Assembly (NCBI GenBank): GCA_964016985.1
Contig: OZ024825.1
Location: 43,477,668-43,541,667, forward strand
DNA length: 64,000 bases
From: Anodontia alba
Taxonomy: Eukaryota; Mollusca; Bivalvia; Lucinida; Lucinidae
Reading direction: 5' to 3'
Made by a program: the position numbers and the translations under genes. Positions within the stretch are counted from its first letter, which is position 1; each line of letters starts with the position of its first letter. Below, one piece after another: positions 51,165-61,084 of this stretch. Under the pieces are notes generated by a model that saw only the letters and a list, made by a program, of their open reading frames with translations, was not told the origin of the DNA and made no database searches.

Positions 51165-51440
51165 ATCACGAAAACATACCTATATAATTTTGACCCCCTT
51201 AAACCCCACTTTTATATAGTAAAACTGGGGTTTACAGGGGTATTCATTATTTTTGTTATTTCTGCTCAAAAACATAGACTGTGGTACTCGTTAGAACCGC
51301 CTCGACAAGGCGGTTCTAACGAGTACCCACAATCTATGTTTTGAGCAGAAATATGAAAAATATTAGAGTTTTTCATCTGAAAATTTTCCGTTTTTTGGAG
51401 GTGAAATTTTCAATATATTTGAATAGGCGTGTTTCGTAAT
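51165..51440 (+). mobile_element. Palindromic MITE, copy 2
   Basis: The same element as at 45085-45362, with matching ends (acgaaaacatacctat; ataggcgtgtttcgt) and the same central foldback. It sits within the 78-bp minisatellite. Part of the host repeat (gcaag-cata) is present on both sides and may be a target duplication. Confidence 0.88.
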
Positions 51441-51528
51441 GGCAAGCCATATGTTGTTTTATGCTAATCCTATACCGCAGCAAGATATTCATTTATGTGC
51501 TAATATTTCCCTCCTGATAGCCATGCGT

Positions 51529-51758
51529 TGAGGCGATTTGTTGTATGTGTTTCCATGTGTCATTTTGTTCTTGTGTTTTCCAGTCCTTTGAGTATTGCGA
51601 TTACCTCGCTTGGGGAAGAGAGAGCTAACCTTAGTGCTTTTCGTACGTTTGTTCGATTTGTGCTTGTTTGGATTTGTCGGTTTCCTCTTCCTCTTGGGTC
51701 TGGGAAGGGCTACGGTTTGTGATTGTGGCACTCCCTGGACTTTTCTCTTACCTTTTTT
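51529..51758 (-). pseudogene. Fragment of the virus-like basic-tail gene, copy 3 (minus strand)
   Basis: About 230 bp matches the 3' half of the gene at 61085-62086 but in inverse orientation. It encodes PKRKRKPTNPNKHKSNKRTK and SSLFPKRGNRNTQRTGKHKNK; the frame before the first basic run is shifted. The insert lies inside the 78-bp minisatellite, with repeat units continuing on both sides. It starts at ggtaagag, exactly where the parent gene reads the same. Confidence 0.82.
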
Positions 51759-52730
51759 TGTGCTAATCATACAGCAAGGCAATATTTTATTGTGTGTTAA
51801 TATTTCCCTGTTGCAAGCCATACGTTGTTATTACCTTATCATATATCGCAGCAAGGTAATATTTCATCGGGTGCTAATATTTCCAGGCAAAAGCCACACG
51901 TTGTTGTATACTAATCATATACTGCAGCAGCGCAATATTTTATCATGTGCTAATATTTCCCTGCTAAAAGCAATGTGTTTTTTGTATGCCAGTCATATAC
52001 TGCATCAATGTCATATTATATTGTGCGGTACTATTTTCCTTCTGCAAGCCAAACGCTGTTGATTGCTCGTAACTATGTATTGCAGCAAAGTAATCTTTTA
52101 TCGTGTGCTTATATTCGCCTTGTTGCAAGCCAAACGTTTCTGTGTGCTAATCATAAACTGAATTCAGGTACTCTTTTATCGTGCGATAATATTTCCCTGC
52201 TGCAAGCCAAACGCTATTGCGTGCTCATCATTAACTGCAGCTAAGTAATATTTTATCGTGCATTAATATTCCCCTGCTGCAAGCCATACATTGTTGTTTG
52301 CTCATCATAAACTGCAGCGAGGCAAAATTTTATCATGTGCATCAACCTTAACCCTCTGGTTTCACTCGTTAGAGTTTTATCTTTGGTTCGTCTCCAAGAT
52401 GTAGAGCAGTTCAAAAATACGTTTCTAAATGTAATCCGTTTGTGTTGGAGGAATTAAGAAGGAGAAGCAATGCTAACAAAAATGTATATGAGATGTAAGA
52501 TCTGGACAAAGCATGCATTTTGAAGCAATTTTGATACAAACTCAAATAAAAACTTAAGTTAATGCCGGTTGTAAAAAAATGCAAAGGTTGTCAAGGGTGT
52601 CAACATTTTGTATATTTTGTATACAGTCAGCCCATTTTATACCGACGCTCGATACAACGACTAAATTTGTTATAATGATTATTTTAATGTCACGAAACTT
52701 TCGCTAAAGGGGTGACAGTAAATAAGAAAT

Positions 52731-52911
52731 TACAGTCAAACCTGTGTTAAGCAAGCACCTAAGGGAAAGCCAGAAACTGGTTGCTTAAGACAGGTGCTTG
52801 CTTAATACAGGTACATTTCCACTTCTTTGCCTATAATGGGATCTGAAATAGTGGCCTTTGAATAAAAGTGATTGCTTAATACATGTGGCCTTTAGGACAG
52901 GTTTGACTGTA
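52731..52911. mobile_element. TA-flanked MITE (nested)
   Basis: A 177-bp element with perfect inverted ends cagtcaaacctgt/acaggtttgactg between TA dinucleotides. Internal arms (aagcaagcacct/aggtgcttgctt) also pair. It lies within the larger MITE, so it inserted later. Confidence 0.88.
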
Positions 52912-52942
52912 TGCAAGACTATTTGCATTAAAACTTCAAGCA

Positions 52943-53008
52943 ACATATTTTGGATATTTGTTAGAATCGCCTCACTGAGGCAATTCCAAAAATATCCAAA
53001 ACATATGT
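52943..53008. repeat. Foldback related in design to the palindromic MITE core
   Basis: Arms acatattttggatatt and aatatccaaaacatatgt flank gttagaatcgcctcactgag, similar to the gttagaaccgcct core of the 278-bp MITEs. It may be a diverged member or a fragment. Confidence 0.6.
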
Positions 53009-53203
53009 TCTATGAGGATATAAAAATAAAGCTAGGGATTTCTTACATATCATTCTGTCCATTAACGATTCTTTACAACAACTAATCCATTTTAATGGCA
53101 ACATCTTTGGGAACAAATGCTGCCGTTGTAACGAGGGTTTACTGTATTTAACTTACCACTCGCTGGGCTTATCCAGCACATGACAAAATAATGATCTTTT
53201 CCT

Positions 53204-53345
53204 TGCAAACTCTGACCAATGTGGTGACGGCACCTAGCACTGCAGCTTTCGGCGTCTTTACCAAGGGTTGTCTCGGTAGCGCAACTGGTAAAGACGCCGG
53301 ACGCTGTAGTGCTAGGCGCCGACGCCGCATTAGTCAGAGCTTGCA
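53204..53345. repeat. Inverted pair of tRNA-like SINE heads
   Basis: Two 59-bp arms (53204-53262 and 53287-53345) are inverse copies with scattered differences, both containing ggtaaagacgcc and tgctaggcgcc-like blocks. The right arm, with flanks, reads as a tRNA head: tagcgcaactgg (A box, 53277) and gattcgatccc (B box, 53352). This looks like a SINE head with an inverted duplicate placed head to head. Confidence 0.75.
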
Positions 53346-53501
53346 TGGCGTCGATTCGATCCCAGGCAAAAGCACTTGGAAATTTTTCTGAGGATTATTT
53401 CTCCACTATGGATGGAAAAGACGAGAGTCGCTACCATAATTGGAGAGAGTAAATAATAATCCATGTAACGCAAATTAATAAAGATCTTTTTCATATTATT
53501 A

Positions 53502-53581
53502 CCAGAAAGCAGGATTTGGCATTTCATGCAATCTGTCTCCATTAGAGACAATTTGCATGAATATCAAATCCTGTTTTCTGG
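53502..53581. repeat. 80-bp foldback
   Basis: Arms ccagaaagcaggatttg and caaatcctgttttctgg, with inner ttcatgcaa/ttgcatgaa and gtctc/gagac, form a long imperfect hairpin. Confidence 0.85.
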
Positions 53582-56500
53582 AAGAAAAGGAATAAATATT
53601 TCAGTATGTTGTCTGCTGAATTTTTAACCAGCATGCTATGTGTTACTGTTTACTATCAGATAAATTGGTTGAAACGAAGTTTTATTAGTATAAATTCCAT
53701 ATTACAGCAGAGACTAAGACTAACATACCTAAAGTATTCAACTAGAGATTAAGGAGAAAGTCAGAAGACGTATTAATCTGTATCCCATTGTATTAACCAT
53801 CAAGACTTACAATGCATAATTTAAACTACTTCAAACGTTAATAACTTTGCTGTTTTATATGTTTAACTGTACATCAGAAGAAGCAGAAAAAGAAAAAAAA
53901 TACGTGGGTATTTATAGTACCACTTGAGCGAATTCGCTAAAAAGGGATTTATCCTGCACGGACGCCCCCTCCCCCCCCCCCCCCCACACACACGCACACA
54001 CTCCCCCGCACCCACCCTCCCCCTAAATATTGTTTACGCAATAGAAGGGGAAATTATGCTGATATTGAAACTAGACTACGCATAAAAGAAAAAAAAAATA
54101 TGCAAAGGTACTCATTTTGGGGTAAAATATTGATAATTTTTATAAAATCCCGCATTTCTGGATAAAGCTTAAAAAAATAAATATTTTGCTTTATCTTATG
54201 CCGACTTTCAATATAGATTTAAAATAAACTAGTCAATATGTTTCACGATAAAATGAAAGTCCGATGTAAAATTTTATGTTTTAGTGAAAAAACATATTTT
54301 ATTTTTTTTTAAAGAAATAAAGGGCGTTTCCATGTCTCGCGTTTTATGGTGTGAATTATTTTCATCCATTGTCAGAGTAAATTAAAACAAATCGGGGTTT
54401 TGACGTCCATATATTAATTATATTTTGGGTCAAAAACAGTTTTTTTTTTAATAATAAAATGAGTATTTTTTGTAATGTACCACAGCACAGGGAATTATTT
54501 GTTCGGCTTTGAGGATTTTTATCTATTAATGTTCTGAAAATTATAACTTAACTTGATAATTGACAAACACGTACCTTTAAACATCTTTTTCTTTTTGTCA
54601 CAGAAAATCTTAAAATGTTATTTAAAATACATTTCTTATTATGGTAAGCGTGTGAAGAAATAGTTTTTGCCAATCACATGTACGTACAACACGAATAATT
54701 ACAGAGATATTATTTTTCCATTCAATAGTCCAATTTTAAGCTCATACATACGAAAGCACAACAGGAACTGTTGCGTTAGCATGAGCGTCAGAAATGTATT
54801 TGGCGGCGGCGTCAACGTCTACATTGCTATCGGTGTAGGATTCACAAATGATTATGTTGTAGATTTAAAGATTTAGGAACTATAATGTTCAAAAACTTTG
54901 TCTGACATAGTTCATGATTGGGATTGTGGTATACATTAGCCCAAAATTGTATTAGGACAACTCTTACCACTGATTATAGTTCAAGATAAGGCCATTGACT
55001 TGAAATGTTTTATGTAGCACTTTTAAGTTAACGTTGGTAAAGATCTATTTCTTCTGAATGTCTGAATGGAATTAGTTGATAATTGGGTTATATTCTAGTC
55101 CAGTGTTTTATTCGTTGCAAGTCAAGCTGCCGCAGTCAAAGTCATGCACTTGAATGATTTTAGTATGTTTACGTTTTATGTTAAAGTTTTTGAAGATGTA
55201 TATCTCCCGAATTCCTAGATGAATAAAGTAATTGCTTGGACTGTTGTTAAAGTAATTGCTTGGACTGCTGTTGGATACTGATACAAAAAATTGATCAATT
55301 AAGTGCACGATTCATTTCCGTTTATAATGGCGAGGTTAAATGTTGAACAGAAGACACCCAGGAAAAGCCACAATCAATCAAGACATTCATCTCGAGCCAA
55401 TAAAAGTAGACAAGATATGAACATACGCACAATAACACACTTATTACGAAATACAAGAAACTCTGTGTAGACAATAGTCTGACCAACTAGACAAATACAT
55501 ATAAAATACTGCAAGAGAGGAACCTACTTGGAACAGTTAATAGAAGAAAGAAACTACTGGGGTGTGGGGCTTAAACTAGTTTTAGTCTTACGAAACCTCA
55601 CCCTTATGTCCTGATACAGCTCCAAACATTAAAACAATACGAACGAGGAAAGCAGAAACTAAGTGGGCAACCACTGAAGAAGATTACAACAATGCTAGCA
55701 TTAAAAGAAAATGAGATCAAAATGGGTTTATACAACTGCTGTTTGAGAGAAATCTCGCCTTCAATACTGATACCGCTCCAAATTACAAACATATGTTCGG
55801 CCTTAATACGGTCCTCTATCTCAGAAGTGAATCATCACAGTGAAAGACACATACTCACCAACACTATGATGGAACAAAGCAATGGTTTCAATTGCGATCT
55901 GTAGCCAGAAAACAAGAAAACCACAAACAGGACCACAATGGACACGACCACAGATATTGATAGTCAGACGCCAACCGTCTGGAACTTTATTGTATTATGA
56001 AAATATTGATCTAAGTATAAGTTTTACATTTATGTTGCCATAGCAACAAAAAGATTCATTTTACCAGCAACTAAAATGAAGGTGCATGATCAGTTTATTG
56101 TCTTCCATGGTGGTCTTGAGTTTCATGAGGCTAACGTTTGTGGTTTTGGAGTTATGCTTGAAGTTATTTAGTGTAGGCATGTTGCATCTTAAGCTCAACT
56201 TGGTTGCTATGACAACCAACATATGTGTCCTTTCCAAAATTCAAAATAACATTGATTGTTACTATATATTCATTTGTTTAATTTTTGTTCCTACGTAAGA
56301 ATCTTGTTCCATTGTCAGCATATTTTCCCGATCACTTACAATGAAAATTTAGGGGAGGGGGTTTCCGTATAGGGTAAATTTATTTTTTCAGGGTTGGTGC
56401 TCCGATTATTGTCTCTTATACTTTGTATACCTTTTGCATCTATAAAAGGTTTTATTGAGACCCTTCATACGCAGTAATGAAGTTTGCAACACTGCTTACG

Positions 56501-56725
56501 CCCTCTAGCGTATACATGAGCAGAACTCCATCTTCAAATGTACCATAATGGGCCCAATGATCCCAAAGGAAATAAAATATAATCTGCACTATTGTAAAGT
56601 TTTACGAAGAGGCCGTCATTGAGTCTAAGGCCCGAACCGCCGTCGTGCAATTTAAGAGTGAATCATAGCCATCAACAATGATTGGGTTGACAACTAGGCA
56701 TGCACTTTGCCGCATGATATCCAGG
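53582..56725. other. AT-rich region, no gene recognised
   Basis: Over 3 kb without a convincing coding region. It holds a C-rich/CA-rich run at about 53966-54025 and several short open frames of 60-70 codons with no recognisable domain. Nothing else is supported. Confidence 0.5.
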
Positions 56726-56768
56726 CTAACGCCGGGACTACCGCCTTAGAACGGTCAGTAGAATAAAC
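56726..56768 (+). pseudogene. Fragment of the virus-like basic-tail gene C-terminus, copy 4
   Basis: 43 bp nearly identical to 62046-62088, including the in-frame TAA stop; it encodes GTTALERSVE at the end. It lies about 280 bp left of the GC-rich virus-like block and in direct orientation with the parent sequence. Confidence 0.8.
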
Positions 56769-56772
56769 CACC

Positions 56773-56840
56773 GGTGTGTGTGTATGTGTGTGTGTGTGGG
56801 GATGGGGGGACGGGTGGGGGTCGGGGGTGCTGGGAGGGGA
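56773..56840 (+). repeat. (TG)n then G-rich tract, G-quadruplex candidate
   Basis: A TG run is followed by gggg-atgggggga-cgggtgggggtcggggg-tgctgggagggg. At least six G-runs of three or more are separated by short loops, so a G4 on the plus strand is likely. Confidence 0.85.
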
Positions 56841-56913
56841 GGTTAAAGCACTTTCACAGCCAACTAACTTCACCCTGGGTTGCACTGCCATAAATATCTG
56901 TCGATTTTGCAAA

Positions 56914-57174
56914 TTATTTAGTTCTTGGCTGCCATAAAAGAGAACAATAAGACATAAAAGTAGATGTATGGATATGAGTCATCTTGTCCATCATTTCTTG
57001 TCTTTGATAGTTATGCAATTGCATTGCAAATAAAGTAAAGAGATTGAGAGACTTTTGTGCGACGTCAATCATAGTGCCAGCAAGAGGGCCGGGGATTTTG
57101 TGCCGTTTGGCCTGCCATCCAACCCCAAGCATCGCGTGGTACAACTCTTCGGGAAGACCCATGTTGCGCAGCAA
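56914..57174 (-). pseudogene. Left-end virus-like gene fragment, chimeric with host DNA
   Basis: The frame opens with MLRNMGLPEELYHAML in GC-rich sequence and turns AT-rich after about codon 43 (near 57045), where the virus-like block appears to end. The first ~43 codons are therefore probably virus-derived, and the rest is readthrough into host DNA. In the upstream frame a short hydrophobic stretch precedes the first Met, so the true start may lie in the intergenic repeat. No function was recognised. Confidence 0.45.
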
Positions 57175-57189
57175 CGTATCAAGGCCGCA

Positions 57190-57287
57190 GAAAATTGTTG
57201 CGAAGAAAAATAAAACTCATCTCACTACTTTGTTCGTGTCGGTCGTTGCTTCAAACAACAAACGCCGCACGGTTATTTCGGATTACT
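57190..57287 (+). repeat. 98-bp inverted repeat, left arm
   Basis: The exact inverse of 62272-62369 except for one base (c/a in gcttc-aacaac). It spans the stop codon of the adjacent minus-strand gene and the intergenic stretch before the next one, so this location is the likely original. Confidence 0.95.
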
Positions 57288-57713
57288 TGGTGAGCTTGTA
57301 GGCGATTAAACCGGTCGCGGCCATTCCGATGTGGACGAAAGCAATCTCGCGCTCTTTTTGGCCGTCGCTCGGGATGTAAAAGTCAGAGAGCTGGGCCTCT
57401 GGACCCAGGTCATCAAAGCTGACCTTTTTTCCGGTGACCTCCGCATAGAGCCTCATGGCCTCGTCGACATCCCGGAATGTTTTCAAGGCGTGGCCTTGAC
57501 GGCGAAGATCCTCGGCGATCCAATCCAGGCGCTCAGTCCGTTTTCTTGACCAAGCCTCATGCGCGGCCTGTAACTGCTCGATCGCTTTATCATGTCGCTT
57601 TTGCTCCTCATCAGCGCCAGAGCTCTTGTGCTTGTAAACAGGTAGTTCGATCCGGAAAAAGCCAAAGCGTTGACAAGAGCTCCTCATACGCGATGCTAGC
57701 CATTACTTCAAGA
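57283..57713 (-). pseudogene. Virus-like small protein with coiled coil and C-terminal membrane anchor, frameshifted
   Basis: The start is placed at the ATG at 57713, which overlaps the stop of the previous gene as taatg. A one-base shift near 57655-57670 breaks the frame; downstream the frame runs open to 57283. Visible parts are FRIELPVYKHKSSGADEEQ, then a charged helical region (KAIEQLQAAHEAWSRKRTER) and a C-terminal hydrophobic segment, HIGMAATGLIAYKL, ending four residues later. About 143 codons in all. The layout suggests a membrane-anchored structural or assembly protein of the virus-like cluster; the family is not named. Confidence 0.6.
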
Positions 57714-57941
57714 TATCGGCGGGTATGATACCTTGTTTAATTAACACGTCCTTGGCCGCCATGGCGAGAGCGATGTCTGCAACGGCCATTCCCACGTCAC
57801 GGGGAGTAAAGTCAAGCTTCGGGGTGCTACCCCCATCGCCATCTTGCAAAGTCGGGAGTAACCCATAGCGATGCCAGAGACGACTGCGCTATGAAAGAGC
57901 GCATTCACAAGCATTTTACCGTCGGTTGCCGGGGTCGTCAT
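57713..57941 (-). pseudogene. Virus-like small membrane protein (~75 codons), frameshifted
   Basis: The start ATG at 57941 overlaps the stop of the upstream gene (atga). The N-terminal part (MTTPATDGKMLVNALFHSAV) carries a hydrophobic helix. A one-base shift near 57815-57825 changes the frame, and the second half then reads open to the TAA at 57713-57715. That stop in turn overlaps the next start (taatg). Start and stop overlaps on both sides support the gene boundaries despite the lesion. Function unknown; small single-span virion proteins are an inference from context. Confidence 0.55.
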
Positions 57942-59155
57942 GGTTGTTGTTGCTTCGCCGTCACTCCATGGAGAACGGGCGGCTTGGCTGTAAAAGCACG
58001 TTCGGCTTTGGGGCGGTACGTCTGTTGTTTGCGTGGATTTCTTCGCTGGAAGCGCACGCAACGAAGCAACGGCACCGCCCGTAAGACCGACGATTCATGG
58101 AGTCCAGTTCGTTACATTCTGGTTGTTGTGTTCCTTCGGAACGACGACAGCAACGTGTTTGCTTGTGTTATTCGCATCCTTTGGAGAGGTGCCGTTGCGT
58201 TCCTCCGGAACACGAAATGATTCCTTGGCTGCCCGAATCCCCTCGAGGAGCCGTTCGCGCTTTGCATTTCGGGCGGCAGCGCCGGCTCGCCCGGCTGCCA
58301 CTTTCTTGGGATCCTTCGATGGTCGCGAAGCGACAGTAACCCGTTCTACTGGGGCGTTTGTCGCTTGCGCCGGCAACCCCGCAACTCCGCCACATTGTGG
58401 CTGCTGCTCGATACCTGTTCGTTGTTCTCCATTGTCGTCGTCTATAACCATCGGAGGGCACTGACGTCCAAAATTGACAGTGCTTCAATGTATTGAGCGC
58501 GGCGGTAAGCGGTGCTAAGTTTATGCCGAAACAATGGTATAACTCGCAGACAGCCGTGCTAAGTGCGTGCCCGACAAACGGGTCGCACTCAAGGTCCGCA
58601 ATAAGCCCAGGCTGATTTTTGATAGGCCGGAACATGAGTGCTACCCCCCGCATAAAGCTTGAGCGCTGCAGACCCTTGCGTCTTCGTCATCACCGCCCCA
58701 AGTCTTGCTTCGTAGCGGGCATAGAGCCTCTTGACTTCGCTATCGTCCAAAGTATCAACCTGGTCAGCGGTGAGTGATTTTCCACGGACTGCAAGTCCAT
58801 ACTGCCTGGCTTGGCCTCCCACTGCCAATTCAGGGAGTCGTTCACGGTGCTTTTGTACGTTGCCCTTGTCGTCCGCGCTGTCAATACAGCGCACAGACAC
58901 CTGTGTCGGGCCGGGCTCTTCCTGGCCGTGTGTCTCAGACGCTCCTTCCAGCAACTCATCGATGAGTTGGTCTGCCTCAATTTTGCCAGTTGCTGCGGAA
59001 CTATGGGCCAGACGGCGGGCCCGTCTAAATCGGAGGATGGCCCAAAATACCAACCCCGCCATAAAAAACAGCAGGGCCGAATTCGTGCCAAGCACGGCGA
59101 TGAGCAGTACTTCAGTTACGAAAAATGTTGTCTTGACCAATTGCTTCGCAATCAT
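57938..59155 (-). pseudogene. Virus-like long membrane protein, multiply broken
   Basis: The N-terminus (MIAKQLVKTTFFVTEVLLI...) has a long hydrophobic region with room for two helices (about residues 9-43), then a basic RFRRARRL stop-transfer and an acidic, Glu/Asp-rich middle. The first frame is open for 188 codons. The frame shifts near 58640, continues to about 58450-58470, shifts again, and runs (GEQRTGIEQQPQCGG onward) to a TGA at 58095-58097. The same frame then continues, with a hydrophobic patch, and a last shift near 58000 leads to the stop at 57938. The open stretches dovetail and the end overlaps the next start, so one gene of ~400 codons is more likely than three. It starts within the end of the ATPase gene. 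Confidence 0.55.
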
Positions 59156-59806
59156 ATAAGCAGCAGGTTAATAGTCTTTAATAGGAGCTTGGCATGCCTC
59201 CCCGCGGCTAGTTGCTGCCGCACCAACGCCCGCTCTTCTTGTGTGATCACGTCAATTTCCCGCAGACACTCGTCGAACGAATCGCTATCCTTGCAATGAA
59301 ACAAGCCTACCCAGCGCGTCTGCTCGCTCAAGTCTTTCAGAACGGAGTTGTACTTCTGGGTGAGGACCCAGACACTTTGGTCGGCGTGGCGGCCCGAGAA
59401 TGCTAGCTCTGACAACATGTCTCTCTTCCTGGTCAAAGCCTTCGTGGCCGAGCAGTCGTCTATGATATATAGGGTGGGCTCACCTTGGAATACCTGGTAG
59501 AAGGCTCGCAAGTAATCATGCAGGCGCTCGCCGGGGTCTAGAACGAAGATATCAGGGTCTGCCCAGATCCATGGGCGTCGGTGGTATGTCATTGTGTCGA
59601 ATGGTGGGGAATAGGCTGATGATGTACCTGAATACACCACGGAAGGGTCCTTCTAGCAAATCTAGCACAAAGACTGTTTTTCCACATCTCGTCTGCCCAC
59701 ATATGATCGTCGAATGTGCCGTCCGCGGCAGGAGGTCGTTTATTAATCTTTGATTAATAGGCTGCTTGGACGAACCGGCCATCTCCGAAATCGAGCTCGG
59801 CATCAA
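59152..59806 (-). pseudogene. A32/FtsK-HerA-like DNA-packaging ATPase, frameshifted
   Basis: Walker A reads CGQTRCGKT (about residues 28-36 from the likely start MAGSSKQ at 59782; an upstream in-frame Met at 59806 is possible). Walker B reads TLYIIDD, and a QSVWVLTQ strand follows at the sensor position. This order, and a length of about 210 codons, match small virion-packaging ATPases of PRD1-adenovirus lineage viruses, which pump genomic DNA into capsids. The frame breaks near 59586-59592, between Walker A and Walker B, and again close to the C-terminus. The gene begins inside the end of the candidate capsid gene and ends at the start of the membrane-protein gene. It is the firmest functional call in the block. 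Confidence 0.78.
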
Positions 59807-61020
59807 ATATGAGATATTGGTATATTATCAAATCGCCGACCGACTCGGTCTCCCGTTAGATCCGAATGGTCATCTCGCCGCTAAGCTTGCGGCCGTTACC
59901 ATGGAGTCGCTCGTAATCGGTTGTCCTGAGGTCGAGCCACAGGGCGTATTTGGTCGTCAGAAACTCCGCCATGGAAACGGCTGTCAGGGCCAGGTCTTTT
60001 GCAACCTCAGCCACTGCCGTTTATCGCCGGGGCACTCTGCGAAGAACTTTCTCGCCTCATCCCACACGTGGTAGGCATGCATTCCCTGACTGAAGAGCTG
60101 GTTCGGCTTCCCCTTGATCGATACTTTGCTTTTAGTAATTTTGGGGTTATGAAAGCAAAGGGTGCTTGCGGATCTTCGAATAACATAAGTACCCCCTCAT
60201 ACTCCGAGCGGACACGTTGATGGGGAAGTCCCAGGGGGAGTCCTTTTTCTCTATTTTGACTCTCTTGTAGAGTAGCACACGGTCGTACAGGATCGCAAAC
60301 CTGCCTTCGTACTGGTTGCCGATCATCCTAGCGAGAAACGTCTGGGTAACCATTTCATATTCGAGGCTAGTATTTTTGACCACGTATGTAGCGTCGGCAG
60401 GAGCTCCAGACACTCCCGAAGCAAGGATTACACGGCTATAATCATTCCATTTCGAGCCTATCCCCAAGGGCATTCTGGTAGAAAGGCATGTGAGTCTCCA
60501 GAAGCTCGAAATCGAGGGGTATATGAAACCGATTAGAGAACGCATCTGCGATGGCCTTGTCGGCCACAACAGCCTTATCTCTGTTCCCATCACCAACTCG
60601 AATCTTCGTTGTATTTGCGGACGTATCAATGCCCTGGTAGTGGCCGTTTTTTCTCTCTGAGGCCATCTTCCACAGGTCAAAATAACAGCCTAGCACATCA
60701 CTATCGTCGGTCGACAATACCTCGTTACCGAAACCTTGACAACTAGCTTCTTGACGATGGCTCGGCCTATGTTCTGAATCAGGGTCCGGTTGGGGCCATC
60801 GCTGTTCAGCGTGATCGTAAAGGCCAACCTCACGGTCCCGGGGACAAACAATCACGTCGTGTCTGCCGAGGTTTGGAAACCTGATGGAAAGCTGCTGCCT
60901 AGGGCCAATCGTACTCGGATAGTGGATAATACCCACGGATTTGCACACGCCCTTAACATTCAGGGGCTCCCGGAGTGACCTGTAAGGGTTAAGCTTTCGT
61001 CCAAACTTGCTCGATGCCAT
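59754..61020 (-). pseudogene. Candidate major capsid protein (double-jelly-roll type suspected), multiply broken
   Basis: About 420 codons from MASSKFGRK at 61020 to TAA at 59754-59756. The frame is broken by shifts near 60840, 60725, 60450, 60210, 60130 and 60005, and by a stop at 59856-59858, yet neighbouring open stretches dovetail without gaps. Visible beta-rich stretches include IPLDFELLETHMPFYQ and WLDLRTTDYERLHGNGRKL. It is the longest gene of its cluster and sits directly before the packaging ATPase, the usual capsid position in this virus lineage. The size fits small double-jelly-roll capsids. No structural motif proves the fold, so the call rests on context and length. Confidence 0.5.
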
Positions 61021-61084
61021 AATGGTGACGTGTGTTGAACAGGTGCGATACCTTCAAATGAGGTGATACCAGCAAGCACACAGG
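61021..61084. promoter_or_regulatory. Divergent intergenic region with repeated motif
   Basis: Only 64 bp separate the two divergent gene clusters. The motif aggtgcgatacc (61041-61052) recurs as aggtgatacc (61061-61070), spaced 20 bp apart. A bidirectional promoter or operator is inferred; no TATA box is obvious. Confidence 0.4.

Larger units (their letters stand above)
51061..52344 (+). repeat. ~78-bp minisatellite with two insertions
   Basis: Units share ctgcaagccatacgttgttg, ctaatcatatactgcagcaa and aatattttatcgtgtgctaa. The spacing in the continuous part (51760-52344) averages 75-80 bp. The array is cut by a palindromic MITE (51165-51440) and by a virus-like gene fragment (51529-51758). 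Confidence 0.9.
52622..53146. mobile_element. TA-flanked MITE (outer), mariner-like
   Basis: Flanked by TA (52622-52623 and 53145-53146). Inverted ends read cagtcagccc and gggtttactg, and the end region includes ccgttgtaacgagg. The TA target and CAGT ends fit Tc1/mariner-type non-autonomous elements. A second MITE and a foldback are nested inside. Confidence 0.65.

Noticed and set aside
57331..59299. Several plus-strand open frames opposite the minus-strand virus-like genes
   Set aside because: GC-rich antisense shadows. The minus strand carries the Walker motifs, membrane helices and start/stop overlaps.
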